DNA of 64,000 nt from UBA7446 sp049596455 (GTDB lineage: Bacteria; Bacteroidota; Bacteroidia; Flavobacteriales; Flavobacteriaceae), in contig JBMYLP010000007.1 of assembly GCA_049596455.1 (NCBI GenBank), positions 1 through 64,000 on the forward strand, written 5' to 3'. Each line of letters starts with the position of its first letter. The first letter of the stretch is position 1. Below, piece by piece: positions 7,431 to 15,945 of the stretch. Both the position numbers and the translations under genes were made by a program. The notes below the pieces were generated by a model. It saw only the letters and a program-made list of their open reading frames with translations, was not told the origin of the DNA and ran no database searches.

Positions 7431-7991
7431 ATGAGACACGGAAAGAAAGTAGCCCATTTGGGGCGCACGAATACCCACAGAAAAGCGATGCTTGCCAATA
7501 TGGCGTCTTCGTTAATTGAGCATAAGCGCATCAATACGACGGTTGCTCGTGCTAAGGCACTTAAGACCTTTATTGAACCGCTTATTACGCGCTCAAAAGA
7601 AGATTCAACGCACAACAGACGCATTGCCTTTAGAGCACTTCGCAATAAGTATGCAGTTGCCGAATTGTTCCGTACCATTTCGGAAAAAGTTGGTGATCGC
7701 CCGGGAGGATACACGCGAATTATCAAATTAGGAAATCGCCTTGGTGACAATGCGGACATGGCCATGATTGAACTTGTTGATTTCAATGAGGTGTATGAAA
7801 CGGCTAAGCCTAAAAAGAAATCGCGTAGAAGAAGTCGTAAAAAGGAAGCAGCTCCAGCACCTGCCGCAGAAGAGGTAGTAGAAGTAGCTGAAACTACTGC
7901 GGAAGAAGCACCACAGGCTGAGGTGCCTGAAGCAACAGAAGATGCGCCTGAAAAAACAGACGCAAACGAAGATGAAAACAAGACAGAATAA
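7431..7991 (+). CDS. rplQ: Ribosomal protein L17 with acidic tail
   Basis: L17 lies near the peptide exit tunnel on the 50S subunit. Residues 1-120 are standard L17: MRHGKKVAHLGRTNTHRKAMLANMASSLIEH, and RPGGYTRIIKLGNRLGDNADMAMIELVDFN. A roughly 60-residue tail follows: first a basic stretch (KPKKKSRRRSRKK), then an Ala/Glu/Pro-rich acidic segment to residue 186. Tails like this occur in Bacteroidota L17, but their role is unknown. It is the last gene of the operon, followed by a strong terminator at 8019-8048. Confidence 0.96.
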   Translation: MRHGKKVAHLGRTNTHRKAMLANMASSLIEHKRINTTVARAKALKTFIEPLITRSKEDSTHNRRIAFRALRNKYAVAELFRTISEKVGDRPGGYTRIIKLGNRLGDNADMAMIELVDFNEVYETAKPKKKSRRRSRKKEAAPAPAAEEVVEVAETTAEEAPQAEVPEATEDAPEKTDANEDENKTE

Positions 7992-8018
7992 TTTTTAACA
8001 GCCTTTTAATAAAACAAA

Positions 8019-8048
8019 GGATAAACCTGATGGTTTATCCTTTTTTTT
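8019..8048 (+). terminator. Rho-independent terminator of the ribosomal operon
   Basis: A perfect 9-bp stem, GGATAAACC (8019-8027) with GGTTTATCC (8032-8040), has a TGAT loop and is followed by eight T residues. It lies 27 bases after rplQ and ends the spc/alpha transcription unit before the carA promoter. Confidence 0.9.
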
Positions 8049-8052
8049 GTAT

Positions 8053-8060
8053 TAATTTTG
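8053..8060 (+). promoter_or_regulatory. Promoter -7 element for carA
   Basis: TAATTTTG matches the Bacteroidota -7 consensus TAnnTTTG and lies 19 bases before the carA ATG, directly after the rplQ terminator. It would restart transcription for carA-eno and possibly gltA. No clear -33 TTG was checked in detail because the upstream bases belong to the terminator T run. Confidence 0.55.
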
Positions 8061-8079
8061 CCAAAACACATAAAACCGA

Positions 8080-9201
8080 ATGAGCCAATACCACTCCCGT
8101 AAAAAAGCACTTATTTTGCTCGAAGACGGAACGGTGTTTCACGGTAAATCCATTGGCATTGAAGGTCAGGCATTTGGCGAGTTGTGCTTTAACACAGGCA
8201 TGACAGGCTATCAAGAAATTTTTACTGACCCGTCTTACTACGGGCAATTAATGGTAACCACCAATGCACATATTGGTAACTATGGTGTGCAAAATGCTGA
8301 ATCAGAATCAGATGCGATTCAAATTGCAGGTCTGATTTGTAAAAACTTCAATACTGGATTTTCACGTGTTGCCGCCGACAGTTCGTTGTTCGACTTTTTT
8401 GAAGCACAAAATTTAGTAGCCATTTCAGATGTAGATACAAGAGCACTTGTGAGTTATATCCGTGACAACGGCGCAATGAATGCCGTAATTTCTACGGAAA
8501 CTGAAGATTTAGATGCGCTAAAAAAACAACTTGCAGACGTTCCTTCTATGAAAGGTCTGGCGCTTGCGCCAAAAGTTACTACTGCAGAACCTTATTTTGT
8601 GGGTGACCCTGACGCATCAATTAAAATTGCTGCATTGGATCTAGGAATCAAAAAGAATATTTTACGCAATTTGGCAAGCAGGGGTGCTTATATAAAAGTA
8701 TTCCCACTTGAAACAAATTTTGAAACCATGCAAGCCTGGAATCCAGATGGCTACTTTTTGTCAAATGGACCTGGGGATCCTGAACCGCTCCATTCGGCTC
8801 AAGAAGTTGCTGCGGAAATTATTGCCAAGGGATTACCGCTTTTCGGTATTTGCTTAGGACATCAAACCATTGCGTTGTCGCAAGGTATTTCAACCTATAA
8901 AATGCTTAACGGTCACCGAGGAATCAATCATCCGGTGTTAAACGTTGAAACTGGAAAGGGCGAAATCACTTCCCAAAATCATGGGTTTGCGATTAACCGT
9001 GAAGAAACAGAGGCGCACAAAGACGTAGTGATTACACATACGCATCTCAACGACAACACGGTAGCCGGTATTCGTATTGAAGGAAAACCCTGTTTTTCTG
9101 TTCAATATCACCCAGAGGCAAGTCCTGGACCACACGATTCATCGTATTTATTTGATCAATTCATATCACAAATTAACAACCACAAAAAGCAAGCATCATG
9201 A
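8080..9201 (+). CDS. carA: Carbamoyl-phosphate synthase small subunit
   Basis: CarA hydrolyses glutamine and channels ammonia to CarB to make carbamoyl phosphate for arginine and pyrimidine synthesis. The 373 residues show the N-terminal CPSase domain (LLEDGTVFHGKSIGIEGQAFGELCFNTGMTGYQEIFTDPSY) and a class I glutamine amidotransferase domain. Its triad is visible: Cys258 in FGICLGHQ, with His344 and Glu346 in QYHPEASPGP. The partner carB is 38 kb away at 46456-49271 and appears damaged. The carA stop overlaps eno by four bases. Confidence 0.97.
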   Translation: MSQYHSRKKALILLEDGTVFHGKSIGIEGQAFGELCFNTGMTGYQEIFTDPSYYGQLMVTTNAHIGNYGVQNAESESDAIQIAGLICKNFNTGFSRVAADSSLFDFFEAQNLVAISDVDTRALVSYIRDNGAMNAVISTETEDLDALKKQLADVPSMKGLALAPKVTTAEPYFVGDPDASIKIAALDLGIKKNILRNLASRGAYIKVFPLETNFETMQAWNPDGYFLSNGPGDPEPLHSAQEVAAEIIAKGLPLFGICLGHQTIALSQGISTYKMLNGHRGINHPVLNVETGKGEITSQNHGFAINREETEAHKDVVITHTHLNDNTVAGIRIEGKPCFSVQYHPEASPGPHDSSYLFDQFISQINNHKKQAS

Positions 9202-10490
9202 GCATTATATTAAGCGTACACGCACGTCAAATTTTTGATTCTAGAGGGAATCCAACAGTTGAAGTTGACGTTATAACCGAAAATTATACTATGGGTCGTG
9301 CCGCTGTTCCTTCAGGTGCTTCTACGGGTGAGCATGAGGCAGTTGAACTTCGAGATGGAGGTGATAACTACATGGGAAAAGGTGTTTTGCAGGCAGTCAA
9401 AAATGTAAATGAAATTATTGCTCCTGAACTTTTAGGCACTTCTATTTTTGAACAAGAGGAAATCGACCAACTGATGATTGATTTGGACGGAACGCCAAAC
9501 AAGTCTAAACTTGGTGCCAATGCCATTTTGGGTGTTTCGCTTGCGGTAGCAAAAGCGGCAGCTAACGAACTTGGATTACCCCTGTATCGTTATGTTGGTG
9601 GCACGCGCGCTATCACGCTTCCTGTGCCTATGATGAACATCATTAATGGCGGTTCGCACTCCGATGCGCCAATTGCGTTTCAAGAATTTATGGTAATGCC
9701 TGTAAAAGCGGTATCGCTTACACATGCATTGCAAATGGGAACTGAAATTTTCCATAACCTTAAAAAAGTATTAAAAGGTAGAAACTTGAGCACAGCAGTT
9801 GGTGATGAAGGGGGATTTGCACCGACACTAGGCGGAACGGAAGACGCGCTTGACACTATTGTGCTAGCAATTGAAAAAGCAGGCTACAAACCCGCCGAAG
9901 AAGTAATGATTGCCTTAGACTGTGCGGCTGCAGAGTTTTATGTAGATGGAAAATACGATTATACCAAGTTTGAAGGAGATGCGGGCAAAGTGCGTACATC
10001 TCAAGAACAAGCAGACTATTTAGCTTCTTTGGTTGCAAAATATCCCATTGTTTCTATTGAGGACGGAATGGATGAAAACGACTGGGAAGGCTGGAAATAT
10101 CTCACTGAAAAAATTGGTGATAAGGCACAATTAGTGGGCGATGATTTGTTTGTAACAAATGTTACACGTCTCAGCCGTGGAATTGAGGAAGATATTGCGA
10201 ATTCTATTTTGATTAAAGTAAACCAAATTGGATCGTTGTCTGAAACCATAGCTGCCGTTCAAATGGCGCAAAATGCCGGATATACGTGTGTGATGTCTCA
10301 CCGCTCTGGCGAAACGGAAGACAATACGATTGCTGATTTAGCAGTAGCACTCAATACCGGACAAATAAAAACAGGTTCCCTTTCACGAAGTGATCGTATG
10401 GCAAAATACAATCAATTGCTTCGCATTGAAGAAGAATTGGGAAGAAATGCGTATTATCCACAGGATAAAGCATTCAAGGTGAAGTTTTAA
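9198..10490 (+). CDS. eno: Enolase (phosphopyruvate hydratase)
   Basis: Enolase interconverts 2-phosphoglycerate and phosphoenolpyruvate in the cytoplasm. The 430 residues begin with ILSVHARQIFDSRGNPTVEVDV and AVPSGASTGEHEAVELRDGG, contain the metal-binding acidic residues in ALDCAAAEF, SIEDGMDE and VGDDLFVTN, and the signature ILIKVNQIGSLSET near residue 340 with SHRSGETEDNTIADLAV after it. ATG overlaps the carA stop by four bases (ATGA), so the two genes are translationally coupled, an order shared by many Flavobacteriia. Confidence 0.98.
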   Translation: MSIILSVHARQIFDSRGNPTVEVDVITENYTMGRAAVPSGASTGEHEAVELRDGGDNYMGKGVLQAVKNVNEIIAPELLGTSIFEQEEIDQLMIDLDGTPNKSKLGANAILGVSLAVAKAAANELGLPLYRYVGGTRAITLPVPMMNIINGGSHSDAPIAFQEFMVMPVKAVSLTHALQMGTEIFHNLKKVLKGRNLSTAVGDEGGFAPTLGGTEDALDTIVLAIEKAGYKPAEEVMIALDCAAAEFYVDGKYDYTKFEGDAGKVRTSQEQADYLASLVAKYPIVSIEDGMDENDWEGWKYLTEKIGDKAQLVGDDLFVTNVTRLSRGIEEDIANSILIKVNQIGSLSETIAAVQMAQNAGYTCVMSHRSGETEDNTIADLAVALNTGQIKTGSLSRSDRMAKYNQLLRIEEELGRNAYYPQDKAFKVKF

Positions 10491-10521
10491 TTCATCAACG
10501 TAAAAAAAGTAACTTTAACCA

Positions 10522-11805
10522 ATGGCAAAAACAGCTACACTGACCTATGCGGACAAATCGATTGAGTTACCTCTTGTAGAGGGTACTCAGGACGAGTTGG
10601 GAATTGATATCAAAACCCTCCGCGCAAAAACGAATTTAATCACTCTTGACCCGGGCTTTAAAAACACAGGCTCTTGTCAAAGCGCGATTACATTTTTGGA
10701 CGGTGAGCAAGGTATATTACGCTATCGTGGCTATGACATTGCTGAACTTGCAGATAATGCTGATTTTTTAGAGGTTGCCTATTTGCTCATTTTTGGTGAA
10801 TTGCCCAACGCAGAGCAGTTGGAAAAGTTTTTGGTTGACATAAAAGAAGAATCTTACATTGATGAAGACCTTAAAAAGATTTTAGAGAGCTTTCCAAGTG
10901 CTGCACACCCTATGGGAGTATTGTCTTCGTTAACGAGTGCGCTCACGGCTTTTAATCCAACTTCTGTTGATGTTGAAAGCGAAGAAGAGATGTACAGAGC
11001 CATTGTACGGATTATGGGCAAATTACCAGTGTTGGTAGCTTGGGTATTCAGGAAAAAATCAGGACTTCCGCTTAAATATGGTGATTATTCATTGGGCTAT
11101 GTTGAGAACATTGCACGTATGATGTTCCGCAAGCCAAATAAAGAATATGTAGCAAATCCAATTGTGGATGCTGCACTAAATAAGTTACTAATTCTCCATG
11201 CAGAGCATGAACAAAATTGCTCAACGTCAACCGTTCGGATTGTAGGCTCATCTCATGCGGGTCTTTTCGCGTCTATTGCAGCGGGCATTTCAGCGCTTTG
11301 GGGACCGCTTCATGGGGGTGCTAACCAGGCAGTAGTGGAAATGTTAGAGTCCATTCGTAAAGATGGCGGAGACACCAAAAAATACATGGAAAAAGCAAAA
11401 GATAAGGCAGATCCGTTCCGCCTTATGGGCTTTGGACATCGTGTGTATAAGAATTTTGACCCACGAGCACGTATCATCAAAAAAGCCGCAGACGAAGTTT
11501 TAAACGACCTTGGTATTGTTGACCCTGTTCTCGATATCGCTAAGGAGTTGGAGGCTGAAGCACTCAGTGATCCTTACTTTGTGCAACGCAAGTTGTATCC
11601 AAACGTAGATTTTTATTCTGGAATTATTTATCGCGCGATGGGAATTTCAACAGAGACTTTCACCGTAATGTTTGCCCTCGGACGTTTGCCAGGATGGATT
11701 GCGCAGTGGAGAGAAATGCGACTCAACAAAGAGCCTATTGGGCGTCCGCGACAAATATATGTAGGCGAACCAAAACGACCATTTGTACCATTAGATAAAC
11801 GATAA
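10522..11805 (+). CDS. gltA: Citrate synthase (type II)
   Basis: The enzyme condenses acetyl-CoA with oxaloacetate as the entry step of the TCA cycle. The 427-residue length with an N-terminal beta-rich region (TYADKSIELPLVEGTQDE) marks the long, Gram-negative hexameric type. Active-site histidines are in WGPLHGGANQAV (about residue 265) and MGFGHRVYKNFDPRA (about 305), with the aspartate in YPNVDFYSG. It is 31 bases after eno, probably in the same unit. Beta-oxidation genes at 24-31 kb would supply its acetyl-CoA. Confidence 0.98.
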   Translation: MAKTATLTYADKSIELPLVEGTQDELGIDIKTLRAKTNLITLDPGFKNTGSCQSAITFLDGEQGILRYRGYDIAELADNADFLEVAYLLIFGELPNAEQLEKFLVDIKEESYIDEDLKKILESFPSAAHPMGVLSSLTSALTAFNPTSVDVESEEEMYRAIVRIMGKLPVLVAWVFRKKSGLPLKYGDYSLGYVENIARMMFRKPNKEYVANPIVDAALNKLLILHAEHEQNCSTSTVRIVGSSHAGLFASIAAGISALWGPLHGGANQAVVEMLESIRKDGGDTKKYMEKAKDKADPFRLMGFGHRVYKNFDPRARIIKKAADEVLNDLGIVDPVLDIAKELEAEALSDPYFVQRKLYPNVDFYSGIIYRAMGISTETFTVMFALGRLPGWIAQWREMRLNKEPIGRPRQIYVGEPKRPFVPLDKR

Positions 11806-11855
11806 GCCATGGGGTAAACCTCTGTGTACATACAGAGACGCAAACGCTTACCCAT

Positions 11856-12728
11856 GTGTTTTTGGGTACAGCTGATGCTATGGGTAAACCACCCAAGCTA
11901 AGCGATTTATATGACCCTACTTCTCGCAAACATTTATTAGCAAACACCTTTCCAAAAAAAGAAGCGTTACAAGCTGCTTTGCGCAGCCTTGAGGAAGTTT
12001 TTTTGCGCTATAATGTTACGGTATTCCGCCCCGATGAGGTTGCCAATTGCAATCAAATTTTTGCACGGGATTTGGGCTTTGTCATCGACGATATTTGGGT
12101 TCGAGCGAATATCATTCCACACCGCGCAGATGAGTTACACGGCTTAAAAACACTTCAAGAATTAATTCCAATAGAAAAGCAACTTGTATTTCCCGAAGAT
12201 GTACATGTAGAAGGCGGTGATGTAATAATTCATCACGAACATATTTTTGTAGGGATATGCACTCGCAAAGACTATGCAGATTTGCTTACTGCTCGCACCA
12301 ACTTAGCTGCCGTCAATGCTTTGCAAGATGCGTTTCCACATAAAAAAGTAGTACCTTTTGAATTGATAAAATCGAATACGATTCCAGAAAAAAATGCACT
12401 GCATTTGGATTGCTGTTTTCAACCTGTTGGAGCAACATATGCCATTACCTGTCCTGAGGGTTTTGCCAATCCTAAGGAATATCGTTGGATTGTTGACTTT
12501 TTTGGAAAAGAACATGTTTTTGAAGTTAGTGCCCTTGAAATGAGCCAAATGATGTGTAATGTGGTTTCTATACGTCCAGATGTGGTAGTTTCGGATAGCA
12601 CTTTTTCGCGATTGAATACGTGGCTGCGACAACGAGATATTAACGTGGAGGAAGTGAATTTCCGTGAAATTGCCAAGCAAGGGGGGTTGTTTCGTTGCGT
12701 TACCATGCCTTTAACAAGATTGATATGA
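11856..12728 (+). CDS. DDAH/arginine-deiminase family hydrolase, 5' frame break
   Basis: This is a guanidino-group-modifying enzyme related to dimethylarginine dimethylaminohydrolase. Conserved active-site pieces are present: HVEGGDV, ENALHLDCCFQPVG, and a C-terminal cysteine in GGLFRCVTMP as nucleophile. The exact substrate is unknown. The open frame starts at GTG 11856, but family homology clearly extends upstream (VNLCVHTETQTLTHVFLGTA, read from 11814). It would join the ATG at 11809 if the GGGG run at 11811-11814 had one more G. The real start is therefore probably 11809 with a one-base loss. The 3' end overlaps ctlX by four bases (ATGA). Confidence 0.85.
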   Translation: MFLGTADAMGKPPKLSDLYDPTSRKHLLANTFPKKEALQAALRSLEEVFLRYNVTVFRPDEVANCNQIFARDLGFVIDDIWVRANIIPHRADELHGLKTLQELIPIEKQLVFPEDVHVEGGDVIIHHEHIFVGICTRKDYADLLTARTNLAAVNALQDAFPHKKVVPFELIKSNTIPEKNALHLDCCFQPVGATYAITCPEGFANPKEYRWIVDFFGKEHVFEVSALEMSQMMCNVVSIRPDVVVSDSTFSRLNTWLRQRDINVEEVNFREIAKQGGLFRCVTMPLTRLI

Positions 12729-13642
12729 AACCTACCAACCATGTTGTGCTTGTGCGTCCTGCTTCCTTTCGGTCTAATGAGCAGACCGCTGTAAATAATC
12801 ACTATCAAAAATCAACTGAACTTTCCAATGATGCTGCCCTAAACCAAGCGTTACAAGAGTTTGATGCACTAGTTTTACGCCTTCGTGAGCATGATGTTAA
12901 GGTTACCGTTGTGCAAGACGAACCAGTACCAGACACCCCAGATGCGTTGTTTCCAAACAATTGGTTTGCGCTACTTCCCAAAAACCGAGGAGTGCTTTTC
13001 CCCATGTTTGCTCCCAATAGGCGAGCAGAGCGCAACACCCGCATTTTTGAGGCTCTTAACAATTTTGGTCATAAGATTTCAGTAGCGAAGGAGTATTCTT
13101 CGTATGAAAAAGACAATGTGTTTTTAGAGGGTACAGGAAGCATGGTATTAGATCATCAAAACAGTATTGCATATTGTGCGCTTTCGTCACGTGCAAATAG
13201 GGAATTGTTTTATCAGTTTTGTACGGATTTTGATTTCAAACCGATTGCATTTCACGCCTATCAAACGGTAGATAATCAACGTCTTTTGATTTATCATACC
13301 AATGTACTTATGGCATTGGGAGCTGATTTTGCTGTAATTTGTTTGGACGCCATTGATGACTCAGAAGAACGTACTATAATTCAAGATTCGCTTACATTTT
13401 CGGGAAAAGATGTGGTAACCATCACGGAAGAACAAGTAGCGCAATTTGCAGGAAATATGCTTGCGCTAACCGCTGTGGACGGCACACCTCTTTTGGTAAT
13501 GAGTTCTAGAGCATATACTTCGCTTAGTGCGCAACAACGTCAAAAGCTAGAACAGCATGCCACCTTAGTTCACAGTCCTGTGCCTACCATTGAAGATTTG
13601 GGCGGGGGTAGTGTTCGCTGTATGATGGCGGAGGTGTACTAG
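12725..13642 (+). CDS. ctlX: CtlX-like citrulline/guanidino hydrolase
   Basis: A pentein-fold hydrolase of the type annotated as citrulline utilization hydrolase CtlX, with 305 residues from ATG 12725. Seen motifs are the N-terminal VVLVRPASFRSNEQTA, FPNNWFALL, FLEGTGSMVLDH and the C-terminal DLGGGSVRCMMAEVY with the catalytic cysteine. The start at 12725 overlaps the previous stop by four bases and is better than the longer upstream reading, which lacks homology. Together with the DDAH-like gene it forms a two-enzyme arginine/citrulline-related module after gltA. The family assignment is firm; the substrate is inferred. Confidence 0.85.
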   Translation: MKPTNHVVLVRPASFRSNEQTAVNNHYQKSTELSNDAALNQALQEFDALVLRLREHDVKVTVVQDEPVPDTPDALFPNNWFALLPKNRGVLFPMFAPNRRAERNTRIFEALNNFGHKISVAKEYSSYEKDNVFLEGTGSMVLDHQNSIAYCALSSRANRELFYQFCTDFDFKPIAFHAYQTVDNQRLLIYHTNVLMALGADFAVICLDAIDDSEERTIIQDSLTFSGKDVVTITEEQVAQFAGNMLALTAVDGTPLLVMSSRAYTSLSAQQRQKLEQHATLVHSPVPTIEDLGGGSVRCMMAEVY

Positions 13643-14055
13643 AGGTAATTCTCTGAAATTTTTGCTTTCTGTTGCTGTATCTTTTTAAAAAACAAACGCA
13701 CAGATTCTGACTGTGCCGACACGGAAACTTTGTGATGGTCGGTGTGAACGCTATACGCATCGCTTGTACCCTTAAACAATGTTAGTTTGTAGTATGGAAT
13801 GATAAGGGCATAAGTTTCTAAAAGTGACCGAAACCTCAAAATAACTCCTTTTGGACGCAATTCAATATTGCAGGTATTATCGTTGTGATCCAACAAAAAA
13901 AGCGCATCAATTTCTTTGCTGCTTGTGGTAACATAAAGCTTTGGCGAACCCACACCGCCCAATTTTAGACGCTCTAAAAGCGTAAATGGCTTGCCCACTA
14001 AGCTGTCAATTTCACCTTGCTGTTTTTTGTTGTTATAGGATACGTTTTGTAGCAT
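13639..14055 (-). CDS. Conserved hypothetical protein of Flavobacteriia
   Basis: A 138-residue soluble protein without signal peptide or membrane helix. The core LLERLKLGGVGSPKLYVTTSSKEIDALFLL and IELRPKGVILRFRSLLETYALIIPYYKLTLFKG resembles uncharacterised flavobacterial proteins I recall, but I know no function. The end is Lys-rich (FFKKIQQQKAK). Its stop overlaps the ctlX stop by four bases, tail to tail. A TATCTTTG element at 14060-14067 ends only four bases before its ATG, so the mRNA may be leaderless. Confidence 0.75.
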   Translation of the reverse strand: MLQNVSYNNKKQQGEIDSLVGKPFTLLERLKLGGVGSPKLYVTTSSKEIDALFLLDHNDNTCNIELRPKGVILRFRSLLETYALIIPYYKLTLFKGTSDAYSVHTDHHKVSVSAQSESVRLFFKKIQQQKAKISENYL

Positions 14056-14059
14056 ATCA

Positions 14060-14067
14060 CAAAGATA
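14060..14067 (-). promoter_or_regulatory. -7 element, likely leaderless transcript
   Basis: On the minus strand this reads TATCTTTG, a perfect TAnnTTTG, four bases from the ATG at 14055. Transcription would begin at or next to the start codon. No good -33 TTG is seen. It is back to back with the argS element at 14100-14107. Confidence 0.5.
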
Positions 14068-14099
14068 ATCGAAAACATGATGTAGCTTAACGAAACCCG

Positions 14100-14107
14100 T
14101 ATCTTTG
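14100..14107 (+). promoter_or_regulatory. Promoter -7 element for argS
   Basis: TATCTTTG matches TAnnTTTG and lies 16 bases before the argS ATG at 14124. The -33 region is not obvious. Confidence 0.5.
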
Positions 14108-14123
14108 CATCTGATTTATATGT

Positions 14124-15893
14124 ATGGAGTCAGTACTCATCAAACATCTAAGCGAATACTTTAAAACGCAGTACGACAAAGAAATAAGTGCGTTTGAAAT
14201 TCAACCCACCAAGTCGCAGTTTGAAGGCGATTTGACCGTAGTGGTGTTTCCGTTGCTTAAAATCGTGTCCAAAAAACCAACCGACCTTGCCGCGGAATTA
14301 GGTGACTTTTTAGTTGACACGATACCAGAAGTAGAGGCTTACAACGTAGTACAAGGCTTTTTGAATATTCAAATTTCAGATACCTATTACATTGATTTTC
14401 TTACGCAATTGCAACAGAATCCCAATTTTGGCTTTATACCCAAAACCGCTACTTCTGACACCCTTTTGGTAGAATATTCGTCTCCCAATACCAACAAACC
14501 CTTGCATCTTGGTCATATTCGGAATAACCTGCTGGGTGCATCGGTAGCTAATATCTTGACGGCTAGCGGGAATAATGTGCACACCACACAAATTATCAAT
14601 GACAGGGGGATTCATATTTGTAAATCCATGGTGGCATGGCAAAAATTTGGAAATGCCGAAACACCAACTAGTGCTAAGCTGAAAGGGGATGCCCTTGTGG
14701 GAAAGTATTATGTGCTTTTTGACCAGCAGTACAAAAAAGAAATCGCTGATTTGGTTGCTTCTGGAGTTTCTGAAAAGCAAGCCAAAAACGATGCGCCCAT
14801 ACTTCAAGAAGCCAAAGAAATGTTGCTGAAATGGGAGCAAAACGATGCGGACGTACGCGCACTTTGGGAACAAATGAATAATTGGGTATATGATGGTTTT
14901 GCCAAAACCTACACACGTTTAGGAGTGCATTTTGATTCCTACTACTATGAAAGTGATACTTATGTGTTGGGCAAGGAAACCGTTGATGAAGGGCTTTCAA
15001 AAGGTATTTTTTATACAAAGGATGATGGCTCTGTTTGGGTAGATTTAACAGATGAAGGTTTAGATGAAAAATTACTACTTCGCTCAGACGGTACTTCGGT
15101 GTATATGACGCAAGACCTAGGCACTGCACGTTTGCGCTACACCAACCACCCTGATATGAAGGGTATGGTATATACGGTGGGTAACGAACAGGAATATCAT
15201 TTTAAGGTATTGTTTTTAATCCTAAAGAAATTGGGATATGATTGGGCATCGCAATTACATCACCTGAGCTACGGCATGGTGGACTTACCAAGTGGAAAAA
15301 TGAAAAGTAGGGAAGGCACGGTTGTAGATGCGGACGCCCTTATGGACGAAATGCATGCTACAGCAAAGCAAATTTCTCAAGAACTTGGTAAGTTAGATGG
15401 TATGACCGATGAGGACAAGGAGTCACTTTATCATACCATTGGCATGGGCGCATTAAAATATTATATCCTTAAAGTAGACCCCAAAAAACGTATTTTATTT
15501 GACCCACAAGCTTCGGTGGATTTTACCGGAAACACAGGGCCTTTTATTCAATATACGCACGCCCGAATTCAATCTGTTTTGCGAAAAGCAGGTACAGATA
15601 CGATTGCTTTTGACGATATAGTTTCATTGCATGAAAAAGAAAAAGCAGTGTTGAAAACGTTAGGTCAGTTTCCTGCTACGGTAGCCGCTGCGGCAAAGCA
15701 ATTCAGCCCTGCTTTGATTGCCAACTATGCATATGATTTGGTTAAGCAGTACAATTCATATTACCAGGAGGTACCCATTTTAGTTGAAGATGTCCAAACG
15801 AAATCTCTACGTGTTGCATTGTGTGCCGCGGTTGGGCAGGTAATCCAAAAGAGTTTAGGATTGTTGGGTATTGAAGCTCCAAATAGGATGTAA
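14124..15893 (+). CDS. argS: Arginyl-tRNA synthetase
   Basis: Class I aminoacyl-tRNA synthetase charging tRNA-Arg. The 589 residues show an N-terminal Add-1 domain (1-105), the HIGH signature HLGH at 128-131 in SSPNTNKPLHLGHIRNN, a KMSKS-like loop GKMKSREGT (about residue 393), and the C-terminal anticodon-binding domain ending with the family's typical PNRM. The length is normal. It has its own upstream -7 element and a shared bidirectional terminator downstream with the proteorhodopsin gene. Confidence 0.98.
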   Translation: MESVLIKHLSEYFKTQYDKEISAFEIQPTKSQFEGDLTVVVFPLLKIVSKKPTDLAAELGDFLVDTIPEVEAYNVVQGFLNIQISDTYYIDFLTQLQQNPNFGFIPKTATSDTLLVEYSSPNTNKPLHLGHIRNNLLGASVANILTASGNNVHTTQIINDRGIHICKSMVAWQKFGNAETPTSAKLKGDALVGKYYVLFDQQYKKEIADLVASGVSEKQAKNDAPILQEAKEMLLKWEQNDADVRALWEQMNNWVYDGFAKTYTRLGVHFDSYYYESDTYVLGKETVDEGLSKGIFYTKDDGSVWVDLTDEGLDEKLLLRSDGTSVYMTQDLGTARLRYTNHPDMKGMVYTVGNEQEYHFKVLFLILKKLGYDWASQLHHLSYGMVDLPSGKMKSREGTVVDADALMDEMHATAKQISQELGKLDGMTDEDKESLYHTIGMGALKYYILKVDPKKRILFDPQASVDFTGNTGPFIQYTHARIQSVLRKAGTDTIAFDDIVSLHEKEKAVLKTLGQFPATVAAAAKQFSPALIANYAYDLVKQYNSYYQEVPILVEDVQTKSLRVALCAAVGQVIQKSLGLLGIEAPNRM

Positions 15894-15897
15894 AAAA

Positions 15898-15924
15898 AAG
15901 TCCCGGTGAAACACCGAGACTTTT
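15898..15924. terminator. Bidirectional terminator, argS and proteorhodopsin
   Basis: An 11-bp stem with one C-A mismatch, AAGTCCCGGTG (15898-15908) pairing with CACCGAGACTT (15912-15922), has an AAA loop. It is flanked by an A run on the left and T-rich bases on the right, so it can stop transcription from both argS (plus) and the rhodopsin gene (minus). Confidence 0.85.
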
Positions 15925-15945
15925 ATTTAATTAAGAGTGGTTTTC

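Noticed and set aside
7364..7981. A 205-codon open frame antisense to rplQ
   Set aside because: It mirrors the Ala/Glu-rich tail and the L17 core on the opposite strand, giving a Ser/Ala low-complexity product with no family features. The sense gene is certain.
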